From the NCBI GenBank assembly GCA_035707105.1, contig DASSUI010000029.1:1-64000 (forward strand): a stretch of DNA of 64,000 nt, read 5' to 3'. Below are positions 24,579 through 32,860 of this stretch, in pieces. Numbering within the stretch: the first letter of the stretch is position 1; each line of letters opens with the position of its first letter. The translations under genes and the position numbers were made by a program. Under the pieces are notes generated by a model. It had not been told where the DNA came from, did no database searches, and saw only the letters and a program-made list of their open reading frames with translations. The stretch is from JACDAN01 sp035707105 (GTDB lineage: Bacteria; Actinomycetota; Thermoleophilia; Gaiellales; Gaiellaceae).

Positions 24579-24695
24579 ATGCTGGACTTCACCGACGGCA
24601 CCACCTGGTTCGTGTGCGGCCTCGCGGTCACGATGCTCGTGGCCTCGCTGGTCGTCGTGTTCGCCTACGTCGCCCAGAGGACCGAGCACCGGTGA
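24579..24695 (+). CDS. 38-residue single-pass membrane micropeptide
   Basis: ATG 24579 lies 6 nt after AAGGAGG. The peptide starts MLDFTDGTTWFVCGLAV, has one hydrophobic helix (about 9-31) with a single cysteine, and ends AQRTEHR, a short basic tail likely in the cytoplasm. It is the first gene after a three-part promoter and its TGA overlaps the GTG of the Usp gene. These points argue for a real gene despite its size. Function unknown; it may tether or modulate a membrane complex. Confidence 0.72.
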   Translation: MLDFTDGTTWFVCGLAVTMLVASLVVVFAYVAQRTEHR

Positions 24696-25492
24696 CGGTC
24701 GGGACGGCCAACGCGGTCGGCGTCTTCGACCGCATCGTCTGCGGCGTCGACGCGTCGCCCGAGGCGCTCGAGGCCGCGCGGCAGGCCGAGCGCCTTCGCG
24801 CCCCGACCGGCGTCCTACGCCTGGCAGCGGTCGCCGAGATCGACCTCGCGGTGCATGCGGGCTTTGCGATGAGCCACGTGCTCGAGGAGCTGGACGCGTC
24901 CGCGCGGGCGGCGCTGCACCGCGCGATCGACGCCGTCCGTCCCGGAAGCACGCACCTGCTCGCCGGCGACACGGTCCCCTGCCTGCTCGAGGAGATCGAA
25001 CGCTCGGAGGCGACTCTCGTCGCCGTCGGCCCGCACGGCCACAGCCGCGCGGTCGGCGTCCTCATGGGCGGCGTCGCGACGGCGCTGCTGCACGAGGCTC
25101 CGTGCTCCGTGCTCCTCGCGCGACACGAGCGCTACGGGAGGTTCCCCGAGAGCATCCTGGTGGGCGTCGACGGCTCGCCGGAGTCGCTGACCGCCGCCGC
25201 CGTGGCGCGGTCGGTCGCGGACCGGTTCGACGCCGAGCTCGTCGCGATCGCGGCGACCGCCGGTCGGGACGTGGACCCCGAGGCGATCCTCGAGGCGGTC
25301 CCCGGCACGGTCCTCGACGACCGCAAGCCGGTGGAGGCGCTCGTCGACCTGGCCGCCGAGGCCGACCTCACCGTCGTCGGCAGCCGCGGCCTGCACGGCT
25401 TCCGGTCGCTCGGAAGCGTCAGCGAGCGGGTCGCGCACCGCGCGTCCTCCTCCGTTCTCGTCGTTCGACATCCCCCGGCTCACACCGTCTGA
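24692..25492 (+). CDS. Tandem-domain universal stress protein
   Basis: 266 residues from GTG 24692 with two Usp domains. The first opens FDRIVCGVDASPEALEAA and ends GPHGHSRAVGVLMGGVATALLHEAPCSVLLAR. The second opens PESILVGVDGSPESL and ends VVGSRGLHGFRSLGSVSERVAHRASSSVLVVR. The GxxGxxx(9)GS/GG pattern with following S/T fits ATP-binding Usp proteins. Tandem Usps are frequent in DosR-type regulons. The next Usp gene starts 11 nt downstream with a good ribosome site. Confidence 0.93.
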   Translation: MTVGTANAVGVFDRIVCGVDASPEALEAARQAERLRAPTGVLRLAAVAEIDLAVHAGFAMSHVLEELDASARAALHRAIDAVRPGSTHLLAGDTVPCLLEEIERSEATLVAVGPHGHSRAVGVLMGGVATALLHEAPCSVLLARHERYGRFPESILVGVDGSPESLTAAAVARSVADRFDAELVAIAATAGRDVDPEAILEAVPGTVLDDRKPVEALVDLAAEADLTVVGSRGLHGFRSLGSVSERVAHRASSSVLVVRHPPAHTV

Positions 25493-25503
25493 AGGAGGCT
25501 CCC

Positions 25504-26322
25504 ATGGAGACGCGGCAGGAACTCACAGCCCCGACGACCGACGTATCGACGTTCAAGCGCGTGCTCGTCGGCGTCGACGACTCGCCCGAAGCGCTCGAGG
25601 CCGCGCGCCAGGGCGCGACGCTCGCCGAGGGCCCGATCACGCTCGTGAGCGCCTACGACCTCACAGCCGGCCTCGTCGGCGGGACGGGGCCTTCGGTTCC
25701 GGCCTACCTCGACGAGGAGCGGGTCCGGGAGGAGGCCGAGGCCGTCATCGACCGTGCCCGCGAGGAGATCGGGGACAAGCCGGTCGTCGTCGGGAGGGTC
25801 GACCGCGGACGCCCCTGGGAGCTGCTGCTCGCCGAGATCGCCCGCTGGGACGACACGCTCGTCGCGGTGGGCTCGCACGGCCACCGCCGGGCGCTCGGGA
25901 TCCTCATCGGCTCGACGGCGACCGAGCTGATCCACAAGGCGCCGTGCTCCGTGCTCGTCGCGCGCACCGGCCTCGGCCGGTTCCCGCAGCGGGTCGTCGT
26001 CGGCCTCGACGGCTCCCGGGAGTCGCTGCTCGCCTACGAGACCGCGAAGTCGCTCGCGAAGCGCTTCGATGTGGAGCTCGACGCCGTCGTCGCGCACGTG
26101 AACGGCGAGGTGGACGTGGACGCGATCGAGCGCGGCGTCGGTGAAAGCGTCCGGCGCATCGTGGACGAGCCCGTTTCGGCGCTCGTCTCGCTCTCGGCGG
26201 ACGCCGACCTCGTCGTCGTCGGCAGCCGCGGCCTCCGCGGCGTGAAGGCGCTCGGCTCGGTCTCGGAGCGAGTGGCCCACCAGGCGGCGTCGTCCGTGCT
26301 GATCGTTCGCCGACGGCCGTGA
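25504..26322 (+). CDS. Tandem-domain universal stress protein
   Basis: 272 residues after GAAGGAGG and ATG 25504. Domain 1 (FKRVLVGVDDSPEALEAARQ ... VGSHGHRRALGILIGSTATELIHKAPCSVLVAR) and domain 2 (PQRVVVGLDGSRESLLAY ... VGSRGLRGVKALGSVSERVAHQAASSVLIVR) both keep the ATP-type motif. It is a paralogue of the preceding gene. The GTG of the P-type ATPase gene overlaps its stop. Confidence 0.93.
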   Translation: METRQELTAPTTDVSTFKRVLVGVDDSPEALEAARQGATLAEGPITLVSAYDLTAGLVGGTGPSVPAYLDEERVREEAEAVIDRAREEIGDKPVVVGRVDRGRPWELLLAEIARWDDTLVAVGSHGHRRALGILIGSTATELIHKAPCSVLVARTGLGRFPQRVVVGLDGSRESLLAYETAKSLAKRFDVELDAVVAHVNGEVDVDAIERGVGESVRRIVDEPVSALVSLSADADLVVVGSRGLRGVKALGSVSERVAHQAASSVLIVRRRP

Positions 26323-28682
26323 CCATGCGGAGGGAGCGCCCTGCCCGGGCGGGCGCTCCCTCCCCTTCCGGCCTCACCGAGCGCGAGGCGCAACGGCGCC
26401 TCGCCGCGCGCGGCCCCGCGCCGCCCACCTCCTCCAGCCGCTCCTACCGGAGCATCGTCCGCGCGAACGTCCTCACCGTCTTCAACCTGATCCTCGTCGT
26501 CTTCGGGACGCTGACCCTCGTGTTCGCCGACTGGCGCGACGCGCTGTTCCTCGGCGTCCTCGTGTCCAACTCGGCGATCGGGATCACCCAGGAGGTGCGC
26601 GCCAAGCGCGCCCTCGACCGGCTTGCAGCGCTCGTCCAGCCGGTGGCGACGGTTGTGCGCGACGGGCGGCCGAGGGAGGCGCACATCGACGAGCTCGTCG
26701 TCGGCGACCTCGTGCGCATCGCGCCCGGCGACCAGGTCGTCGCCGACGGGAGGCTCGTCGAGGCCGGCTCGCTCAACCTCGACGAGTCGATCGTGACCGG
26801 CGAGTCCGAGGCGGTCGAGCGTCGGGCCGGCGACGAGGTCCGCTCCGGGTCGTTCGCCGTCGAGGGCGCCGGGGCGTACGAGGTGACGGCGGTCGGCGCC
26901 GAGAGCTACGCGGTCCGGATCGCCGGCGAGGCGCGCGCGTTCCGCCACCCCCGCTCGCCGCTCGAGCGGGCGCTCAACCGCCTGCTCTTCATCCTCGTCG
27001 CGGTCATGGTCCCGCTCGGCGTCCTGCTCGGCGTGGCGCTCTGGGAGCGGCGGACCCCGTTCGACGAGGCGGTTCCGACATCGGTGGCGGCGGTCGTGAG
27101 CCTGGTGCCGGAGGGCCTGATCCTGCTCGCGAGCCTCACGTACGCCGTCGCCGCCCTCCGGATGGCGCAGCGCGGCGCGCTCGTCCAGCAGCTGAACGCC
27201 GTCGAGTCGCTGGCGTCGGTCGACGTGCTCTGCCTGGACAAGACCGGCACGCTGACGGAGAGCTCGCTCCGCGTCGTCGACGTCGTCGAGCGGAACGAGA
27301 CCGCCGCCGAGCTCGGCCCGTTCGCCGCGAGCGCGCCGGTCGCGAACGACACGCTCGCCGCGATCGCGGCCGCGCGTCCGGCGCCGGGGGGCGACCCTGA
27401 ACAGGTCGTCCCGTTCTCGTCCCGCTGGCGCTGGAGCGGGCTGCGTCTCGGCGGCCGCGACCTCGTCCTCGGGGCACCCGAGCTCTTCGAGCTCGGGCCG
27501 CTCGCCGAGCGGGCGACGGCGGAGGCGGCGGACGGCCGGCGGACGCTCGCGTTCGGGACGAGCCCGGTGCCCCTCGACGACCTCGACCCGGCCGCCGGAG
27601 CGCCACCGCGCTTCCAGGCGGCCGCACTCGTCGTGATCGCCGAGCGCCTGCGGCCGGAGGCGCGCGCCACCGTCGAGTACTTCCGGCGCGAGGGCGTCGC
27701 GCTGAAGGTGATCTCGGGCGACCGGCCCGAGACGGTGGCCGCGATCGCGCGGGACGCGGGGATCCCCGTGACCGAGCCGCTCGACGGCCGGGAGCTGCCC
27801 GCCGATCCCCGCGAGCTCGCTCGGGCCATCGACCGGACGAGCGTCGTCGGGCGCATCTCGCCGGATGGCAAGAAGCGCGTCGTCGAGGCGCTCGCGGCGG
27901 AGGGCCGCTACGTGGCCATGGTCGGCGACGGCGTGAACGACGTCCCGGCGCTGAAGGCGTCGCGGCTCGCGATCGCGCAGGGCGCGGGCACCCAGATGGC
28001 GAGGAGCGTGGCCGACCTCGTCCTCGTCCGCGGCGACTTCGCCGCGGTGCCAGCGATGGTGCGCGAGGGACGGCAGATCCTCCGGAACCTCCAGCGCGTT
28101 GCGCGCCTGTTCGTGACGAAGTCCGCGTTCGCCGCGTTCCTGATCCTGTCGGCCGGGCTGACTCCGACCGCGTACCCGCTCCTTCCACGGCACCTCACCC
28201 TCGCCGCGGCGCTGACGATCGGAATCCCGGCGTTCTTCTTGGCGCTCGCGCCGAGCCGCGGGACGTTCCGCGCGCCCGGCTTCCTCCGCGACGTCTCGGC
28301 GTTCGCGCTCCCGGCCGGGACCACCGCCGGCCTCGGCGTGCTCTCGAGCTACTGGTTCGCCCTCTACGTCCTCGACCTGCCGGTGGCCGAGGCGCGCACG
28401 GTCGCGACGACCGCGCTGATTGCGATCGGGCTCTACTTCGTGCTCGTGCTCGAGGCCGCAGGCCGGCTCCGCGGCGCCGCCGTCTCGACGCTCGTCGTCG
28501 CCCTCGCCGCAGGCTACGGATTCGTCCTCGCCTGGCCGTGGTCGCGGGAGTTTTTCGCGCTCGTGTGGCCCTCGCCCGCCATGCTGGCGACGGCCGCCGG
28601 CGGCTCGGCCCTCGTGCTCGCCGGGCTCTGGCTCGCCGACCCGCGCTTCGCGCCCGGCCGCGCGCACACGGCGGACGAGTAG
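26319..28682 (+). CDS. Cation-transporting P-type ATPase (CtpE-like)
   Basis: 787 residues. Actuator motif DESIVTGESEAVERR, membrane motif VVSLVPEGLILLASL, phosphorylation site DKTGTLTE at D307, hinge VGDGVNDVPALKAS, and about ten helices. The VPEGL motif and overall length resemble mycobacterial CtpE, linked to calcium uptake, and the nucleotide domain is short. GTG 26319 overlaps the Usp stop; ATG 26325 is an alternative start. A strong 13-bp hairpin (26329-26363) lies inside the first codons and could control read-through. The metal is not certain from sequence. Confidence 0.9.
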   Translation: MTMRRERPARAGAPSPSGLTEREAQRRLAARGPAPPTSSSRSYRSIVRANVLTVFNLILVVFGTLTLVFADWRDALFLGVLVSNSAIGITQEVRAKRALDRLAALVQPVATVVRDGRPREAHIDELVVGDLVRIAPGDQVVADGRLVEAGSLNLDESIVTGESEAVERRAGDEVRSGSFAVEGAGAYEVTAVGAESYAVRIAGEARAFRHPRSPLERALNRLLFILVAVMVPLGVLLGVALWERRTPFDEAVPTSVAAVVSLVPEGLILLASLTYAVAALRMAQRGALVQQLNAVESLASVDVLCLDKTGTLTESSLRVVDVVERNETAAELGPFAASAPVANDTLAAIAAARPAPGGDPEQVVPFSSRWRWSGLRLGGRDLVLGAPELFELGPLAERATAEAADGRRTLAFGTSPVPLDDLDPAAGAPPRFQAAALVVIAERLRPEARATVEYFRREGVALKVISGDRPETVAAIARDAGIPVTEPLDGRELPADPRELARAIDRTSVVGRISPDGKKRVVEALAAEGRYVAMVGDGVNDVPALKASRLAIAQGAGTQMARSVADLVLVRGDFAAVPAMVREGRQILRNLQRVARLFVTKSAFAAFLILSAGLTPTAYPLLPRHLTLAAALTIGIPAFFLALAPSRGTFRAPGFLRDVSAFALPAGTTAGLGVLSSYWFALYVLDLPVAEARTVATTALIAIGLYFVLVLEAAGRLRGAAVSTLVVALAAGYGFVLAWPWSREFFALVWPSPAMLATAAGGSALVLAGLWLADPRFAPGRAHTADE
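26329..26363 (+). terminator. Strong hairpin at the Usp / P-type ATPase junction
   Basis: Left arm GGAGGGAGCGCCC (26329-26341) pairs perfectly with GGGCGCTCCCTCC (26351-26363) around a 9-nt loop. No T-run follows, only CCTTCC. It lies within the first codons of the ATPase frame, so it may be an attenuator or partial terminator rather than a normal end. Confidence 0.5.
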
Positions 28683-28691
28683 GCTCGCGGC

Positions 28692-29018
28692 GTGGACCCG
28701 ATCCGCGTCCTGGAGACCCAGCGCCGGCTCGAGCAGGGAAGCGGCGGGTACGAGATCGTCCACGAATCGCCGGGGCTGGAGATCGGCGTGTACGTGCTCG
28801 TGGCGCCGGAGCCGGACCGGCAGCAGCCGCACGACCGGGACGAGGTCTACGTCGTCCTCGGCGGGCGGGGCACGCTGCGAATCGGCGACGAGTCGCTCGA
28901 TCTGGCCGAGGGCGACGCCGCGTTCGTCCCTGCAGGCGCAGACCACGGCTTCACCGGCTACGAGGGGCTGAGCGTGCTCGTGGTCTTCGCCGGCGAGGGC
29001 GTCGAGCCGGCGGCGTGA
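28692..29018 (+). CDS. Cupin-domain protein
   Basis: 108 residues from GTG 28692. A single cupin: the first metal motif reads QQPHDRDEVYVVLGGRGTL, close to the G(X)5HXH(X)3-4E(X)6G pattern with some ligands replaced, and the second reads GDAAFVPAGADHGF. Small cupins bind metals or ligands; no substrate can be assigned. Its TGA overlaps the GTG of the membrane protease gene. Confidence 0.82.
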   Translation: MDPIRVLETQRRLEQGSGGYEIVHESPGLEIGVYVLVAPEPDRQQPHDRDEVYVVLGGRGTLRIGDESLDLAEGDAAFVPAGADHGFTGYEGLSVLVVFAGEGVEPAA

Positions 29019-30148
29019 ACAACGGCTTCGGGATCGGCCGGATCGCCGGGATCCGGATCTCGATCCATTGGAGCTGGCTCGTCGTCTTCGTCCTGATCAC
29101 CTGGACGCTCGCCGACTCGATCTTCCCCGAGTCCAACCCAGGCCTCTCGGACACGGCGTACGTCGCCATGGCGCTCGCGGCCGCCGTCCTCTTCTTCGCG
29201 TGCCTGCTGCTCCACGAGCTCGGCCATGCGCTGCAAGCGAAGCGCGAGGGCGTGGAGATCGACGGGATCACGCTCTGGCTCTTCGGCGGCGTGGCGCAGT
29301 TCCGGGGCCTCTTCCCGAGCGCGGGCGCGGAGTTCCGGATCGCGATCGCCGGGCCGCTCGTCTCGCTCGCGCTCGGCGGCGGCTTCGTACTCGTCGCCTG
29401 GGCGCTCGGACTTCCGCGCGAGGTCGACGGCGTCGCCGCCTGGCTCGGCTTCATCAACCTCTTCCTGCTCGCGTTCAACATGCTTCCCGCGCTGCCGCTC
29501 GACGGCGGGCGGGTGCTGCGGTCGCTCCTCTGGCTGCGCCGGGGCGATCTCGCGTCGGCGACGCGAAGCGCGTCGACGGTCGGGCGCGGGTTCGCCTACC
29601 TCCTGATCCTGCTCGGGCTCGCCGAGCTCGTGTTCCTCGGCTCCTTCGGCGGGGTCTGGCTCGCCTTCATCGGCTGGTTCCTCCTCCAGGCGGCCTCCGC
29701 CGAGACGCGGTACCTCGCCGCGCGCCAGGCGCTCGGCGGGCTCCGCGTCGCCGACCTCATGGTTCGGGAGCCGGCGACCGTCCGGGACGACATGCGGCTC
29801 GGGGACTTCGTGGACGAGATCGTCTGGTCTCGCCGCTTCACGACGTACCCCGTCGTCGAGGATGGGAGGGCCGTCGGGCTCCTGCCGTTCCGCCGCGTCG
29901 CCGAGACGCCGCGCCGCGAATGGGACGATCGGGTCGTCCGCGACTGCATGCTCTCGATCGAGGAGACGCCCGTGTTCCGGCCGGAGGACCCACTGATCGC
30001 CGCCCTCGAGCGGCTGTCCGCATCCGAGGTCAGCCGCGGGCTCGTGCTCGAGGACGGCCGGCTCGTCGGGCTGCTCTCGATTACGGATCTCCTGCGGGCG
30101 CTCGAGCTCGGGACGGCGTCGCGGCACCCTGCCCGCAGCGCTCCGTAG
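29015..30148 (+). CDS. Site-2-type (M50) membrane metalloprotease with C-terminal CBS pair
   Basis: 377 residues. Zinc motif HELGH at 67-71 within a membrane helix, and a second-site region NMLPALPLDGGRVL with the third ligand Asp. About six helices are followed by two CBS domains (VADLMVREPATV and DCMLSIEETPVF onward). This Rip3-like layout (M50 plus CBS) is known in actinobacteria and cyanobacteria, where the CBS pair may sense adenosine nucleotides. It cleaves membrane-bound regulators such as anti-sigma factors; the target here is unknown. Confidence 0.92.
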   Translation: MNNGFGIGRIAGIRISIHWSWLVVFVLITWTLADSIFPESNPGLSDTAYVAMALAAAVLFFACLLLHELGHALQAKREGVEIDGITLWLFGGVAQFRGLFPSAGAEFRIAIAGPLVSLALGGGFVLVAWALGLPREVDGVAAWLGFINLFLLAFNMLPALPLDGGRVLRSLLWLRRGDLASATRSASTVGRGFAYLLILLGLAELVFLGSFGGVWLAFIGWFLLQAASAETRYLAARQALGGLRVADLMVREPATVRDDMRLGDFVDEIVWSRRFTTYPVVEDGRAVGLLPFRRVAETPRREWDDRVVRDCMLSIEETPVFRPEDPLIAALERLSASEVSRGLVLEDGRLVGLLSITDLLRALELGTASRHPARSAP

Positions 30149-30208
30149 TCGGCCGCAGGAGCGATCAGGCGCGGCGCCGATGCGCGGCCGGCGGCCCCGG
30201 CGGACGAT
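30149..30208 (+). promoter_or_regulatory. Three-part promoter of the mini-Hsp20 gene
   Basis: TCGGCC (30149-30154), 22 nt, CCGATGC (30177-30183), 19 nt, -10 GACGAT (30203-30208). A leader of about 18 nt with AAAGGAGGAG precedes ATG 30233. Element 1 is degenerate, but GCAGGAGCGATC after it is almost identical to the copy at 24502. Confidence 0.6.
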
Positions 30209-30232
30209 GCGGGCGTACTGAAAGGAGGAGCG

Positions 30233-30430
30233 ATGGAGACACTCACGGAGGTCCCGCTCCGCACGGTGCACGCCTACCAGACCGACGAGGACACCGTTCT
30301 CGAGATCGAGCTGCCCGTCGACGAGCCGAAGCTCACGCTCGCCCTCGACGACCACACGCTCACGGTCCGCGTTCCGCGTCGCACCGGGCCCGAGCGCTTC
30401 AAGATGAACGCCGACGTCACGGGCGTCTGA
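30233..30430 (+). CDS. Short Hsp20 / alpha-crystallin-like protein
   Basis: 65 residues after GGAGGAGCG and ATG 30233. The sequence TDEDTVLEIELPVDEPKLTLALDDHTLTVRVPR matches the first half of an alpha-crystallin domain (usual form: vxvdLPGvxxedixvxxexxxLxIxge). Most of the domain and the C-terminal IxI motif are absent, so it is far shorter than normal sHsps (about 140). No downstream frame continues the domain. It could be a minimal chaperone or a remnant; the good promoter and ribosome site argue for expression. Confidence 0.68.
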   Translation: METLTEVPLRTVHAYQTDEDTVLEIELPVDEPKLTLALDDHTLTVRVPRRTGPERFKMNADVTGV

Positions 30431-30547
30431 GAGGCCCGAAGGAGGAAGCCTGGAACGTCACCGAGAGGGTGGGCGCCGCCGGGACCGCGTCCCGCCCGAA
30501 GCTCAAGCGGTCGCTCGTCCTCTGGATGGCGACGGCGATGCCGCGCC

Positions 30548-30575
30548 TTGACGCCGCCGTGCGCCCTGCCACACT
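30548..30575 (+). promoter_or_regulatory. Housekeeping-type promoter of the PAS-LuxR gene
   Basis: TTGACG (-35, 30548-30553), 16 nt, CACACT (-10, 30570-30575), with ATG 30586 ten nt later. It lacks the C(G/C/T)GATGC element, so the regulator itself seems constitutive. Confidence 0.45.
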
Positions 30576-30585
30576 CGCGGTACGG

Positions 30586-31164
30586 ATGACTCGGCTGCTT
30601 CAGAGCCTCGGCGCGGACGTCGAGCGCGCGCTCACGGACATGAACGTCCCCTCGTACGTCATCGACCGCGACGGCGCAATCGTCTGGCTCAACCCCGCCG
30701 CGCAGCGGCTCGTCGGCGACGCGCGCGGCAGGCGGTTCACGGACATCGTGGTCCCCGCCGACCGCCCGCGGGCGCGCGAGACCTTCGCGCGCAAGATCGT
30801 GGGCAAGGAGAAGGTCACGGACGCAGAGGTCGAGCTCGTCGGCCGCGACGGCCGCCCGCTGTCCGTCGAGGTGAGCTCGGTTCCGCTCCACGAGGGCCAC
30901 CAGGTCGTCGGAGTGTTCGGCCTCCTGTCGCGCCCGCCCGCGCTCACGACTCGGCAGCGGCTGCACGCCAACCTCACGCCCCGCCAGCGCGAGGTCCTGC
31001 GGATGCTGTCCCAGGGGTCGTCGACGAAGCAGATCGCCGAGGACCTCCACCTCAGCACTGAGACGGTCCGGAACCACGTTCGCGGGATCCTCCAGGCGCT
31101 CGACGTGCATTCGCGCGTCGAGGCCGTCGCTGCGGCGCGGGCGAGAGGGCTCATCGACGATTGA
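30586..31164 (+). CDS. PAS-domain LuxR-type transcriptional regulator
   Basis: 192 residues. A PAS fold (about 20-115: VPSYVIDRDGAIVWLNPAAQRLVGDARGRRFTDIV...GRPLSVEVSSVPL) is joined to a LuxR/NarL HTH (128-190: LTPRQREVLRMLSQGSSTKQIAEDLHLSTETVRNHVRGILQALDVHSRVEAV). No receiver domain is present, so the PAS domain probably senses directly. I place the start at ATG 30586 because TTGACG (30548-30553), 16 nt and CACACT (30570-30575) form an ordinary promoter ending 10 nt before it. It is a candidate regulator of the three-part promoters. Confidence 0.85.
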   Translation: MTRLLQSLGADVERALTDMNVPSYVIDRDGAIVWLNPAAQRLVGDARGRRFTDIVVPADRPRARETFARKIVGKEKVTDAEVELVGRDGRPLSVEVSSVPLHEGHQVVGVFGLLSRPPALTTRQRLHANLTPRQREVLRMLSQGSSTKQIAEDLHLSTETVRNHVRGILQALDVHSRVEAVAAARARGLIDD

Positions 31165-31353
31165 CGCAATTGAGTCATGCGGCAAAAAGCGCCGCTCGCG
31201 ACCATTGAGCTGCCGTCGGGACTCGGTGCTCTCCCCTCTGATCGACCGGTCCCTCTCACGCAAGGCGGTTCGCATGCTCCCCGCATGCGGGTGACACTTG
31301 CGGCGGGCGTCCGAGCTGCACGGAGGCCCGCCGCGAGGATCGCCGACCGCGGA

Positions 31354-31413
31354 AAAGGCGTAGCCGGGATCGGGGCGGGCGCGGATGCGTGGCGCGGTGG
31401 GCGAACGGATGCT
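31354..31413 (+). promoter_or_regulatory. Three-part promoter of the cPGS-like gene
   Basis: AAAGGC (31354-31359), 22 nt, CGGATGC (31382-31388), 19 nt, -10 GATGCT (31408-31413). A leader of about 50 nt ends in GAGGAGG before GTG 31472. The rest of the 31165-31471 gap holds no gene I can support. Confidence 0.66.
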
Positions 31414-31471
31414 CCTTCAGAGCCGGCGTCCGACCGGGCGCCAAAGGCCTCTCCCATCGAGAGGAGGAATC

Positions 31472-32812
31472 GTGAAGAAGGTCATCATCATGGGAGCCGG
31501 GGGGCGCGACTTCCACAACTTCAACACCGTGTACCGGAACGACCCGGAGACCGACGTCGTCGGCTTCACGGCCGCGCAGATCCCGGGCATCGACGAGCGC
31601 CGGTACCCGCGCTCGCTCGCCGGCGAGCTCTACCCGGCCGGGATCCCGGTCTTCCCCGAGGACATGCTCGCCGAGCTGATCCGGGAGTTCGAGGTGGACG
31701 AGGTCGTCTTCGCCTACTCCGACGTCTCCCACGAGACCGTCATGCACAAGGCGTCGATCGCCCTCGCCGCCGGCGCCGGCTTCCGGCTGCTCGGGCCGAC
31801 GGAGACGATGCTGCAGAGTGCGAAGCCGGTCATCGCCGTCGGCGCGGTCCGCACCGGCGCGGGCAAGAGCCAGACGAGCCGCCGGATCGGCGAGATCCTG
31901 ATCGACCGCGGCCTCCGCGTCGCGATCGTGCGGCACCCGATGCCGTACGGCGACCTCGAGGCGATGCGCGTGCAGCGCTTCGCCACGCAGGCGGACATCG
32001 ACGCGTCCGATCCGACGATCGAGGAGCGCGAGGAGTACGAGCGCCCCGTCGAGCTCGGCATGGTCATGTACGCCGGCGTCGACTACGGCGACATCCTCGC
32101 CCAGGCGGAGCAGGACGCCGACGTCATCGTCTGGGACGGCGGGAACAACGACTTCCCGTTCTTCCGGCCGGACGTCTTCGTCGTCGTCGTCGATCCACTG
32201 CGGGCCGGCCACGAGCTGCGGTACCACCCCGGCGAGGCGAACCTCCGCATGGCCGACGTCGTCGTCATCAACAAGCTCGACTCCGCCGAGCCCGAGCAGG
32301 TCGCCCGGGTCCTCGCGGACGTCGAGGCGCTGAATCCACTCGCGGCAATCGTGCGTGCCGAGTCACCCGTCGACGTCGGCGGCGATCCCCTCGCCTTCGC
32401 CGGCAAGTCGGTCCTCGTCGTCGACGACGGCTCGACGATCACGCACGGCGGGATGGCGTTCGGAGCCGGCACGGTCGCTGCGCGCAATGCCGGAGCCTCC
32501 GAGATCATCGACCCGCGGCCGTGGGCCGTCGGCTCGATCGCCGAGGTCTACGAGCGCTTCCCGCACATCGGGCACGTGCTCCCGGCCATGGGCTACGGCG
32601 ACGAGCAGCTGAAGGAGCTGGAGGCCACGATCAACGCGGTCCCGTGCGACGTCGTCGTCACCGGGACGCCGATCGACCTCGCGCGCCTGATCCACATGCG
32701 GCACCCGATCCTCCACGCGACGTACGAGCTGCGCGAGGTCGGCGAGCCGACGCTCGAGGACGTCATCGCGCCGGTGCTCGATCGGATCGAGACGGCCGTC
32801 GCGCTCTTCTGA
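31472..32812 (+). CDS. Cyclic 2,3-diphosphoglycerate synthetase-like P-loop protein
   Basis: 446 residues from GTG 31472 with GAGGAGG upstream. An N-terminal Rossmann-like region (VIIMGAGGRDFHNFNTVYRNDPETDVVGFTAAQIPGI) precedes a P-loop VGAVRTGAGKSQTSRRI, then DVIVWDGGNNDFPFF and VVVVDPLRAGHE. This is the bacterial family annotated after archaeal cPGS, a GTPase/ATPase-like fold whose product in bacteria is not established. Archaeal cPGS makes a thermoprotectant from 2,3-diphosphoglycerate. Its regulation with stress genes suggests a role in phosphate or triose stress, but this is inference. Confidence 0.82.
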   Translation: MKKVIIMGAGGRDFHNFNTVYRNDPETDVVGFTAAQIPGIDERRYPRSLAGELYPAGIPVFPEDMLAELIREFEVDEVVFAYSDVSHETVMHKASIALAAGAGFRLLGPTETMLQSAKPVIAVGAVRTGAGKSQTSRRIGEILIDRGLRVAIVRHPMPYGDLEAMRVQRFATQADIDASDPTIEEREEYERPVELGMVMYAGVDYGDILAQAEQDADVIVWDGGNNDFPFFRPDVFVVVVDPLRAGHELRYHPGEANLRMADVVVINKLDSAEPEQVARVLADVEALNPLAAIVRAESPVDVGGDPLAFAGKSVLVVDDGSTITHGGMAFGAGTVAARNAGASEIIDPRPWAVGSIAEVYERFPHIGHVLPAMGYGDEQLKELEATINAVPCDVVVTGTPIDLARLIHMRHPILHATYELREVGEPTLEDVIAPVLDRIETAVALF

Positions 32813-32818
32813 CGCGTC

Positions 32819-32854
32819 GCGGTGCGGCCGCCGCCCGGCCGGCGGCTGCACCGC
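32819..32854. terminator. Hairpin between convergent genes
   Basis: Arms 32819-32833 and 32840-32854 form a 15-bp stem with one mismatch around CCCGGC. No T-run follows. It sits between the cPGS-like stop and the end of the minus-strand 60-aa gene, so it may end both transcripts. Confidence 0.5.
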
Positions 32855-32860
32855 CCGTCG

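Noticed and set aside
30437..30560. AAGGAGG followed by a CTG-initiated short frame after the mini-Hsp20 gene
   Set aside because: The peptide is arginine-rich and low complexity; no promoter or conservation evidence, so not called.
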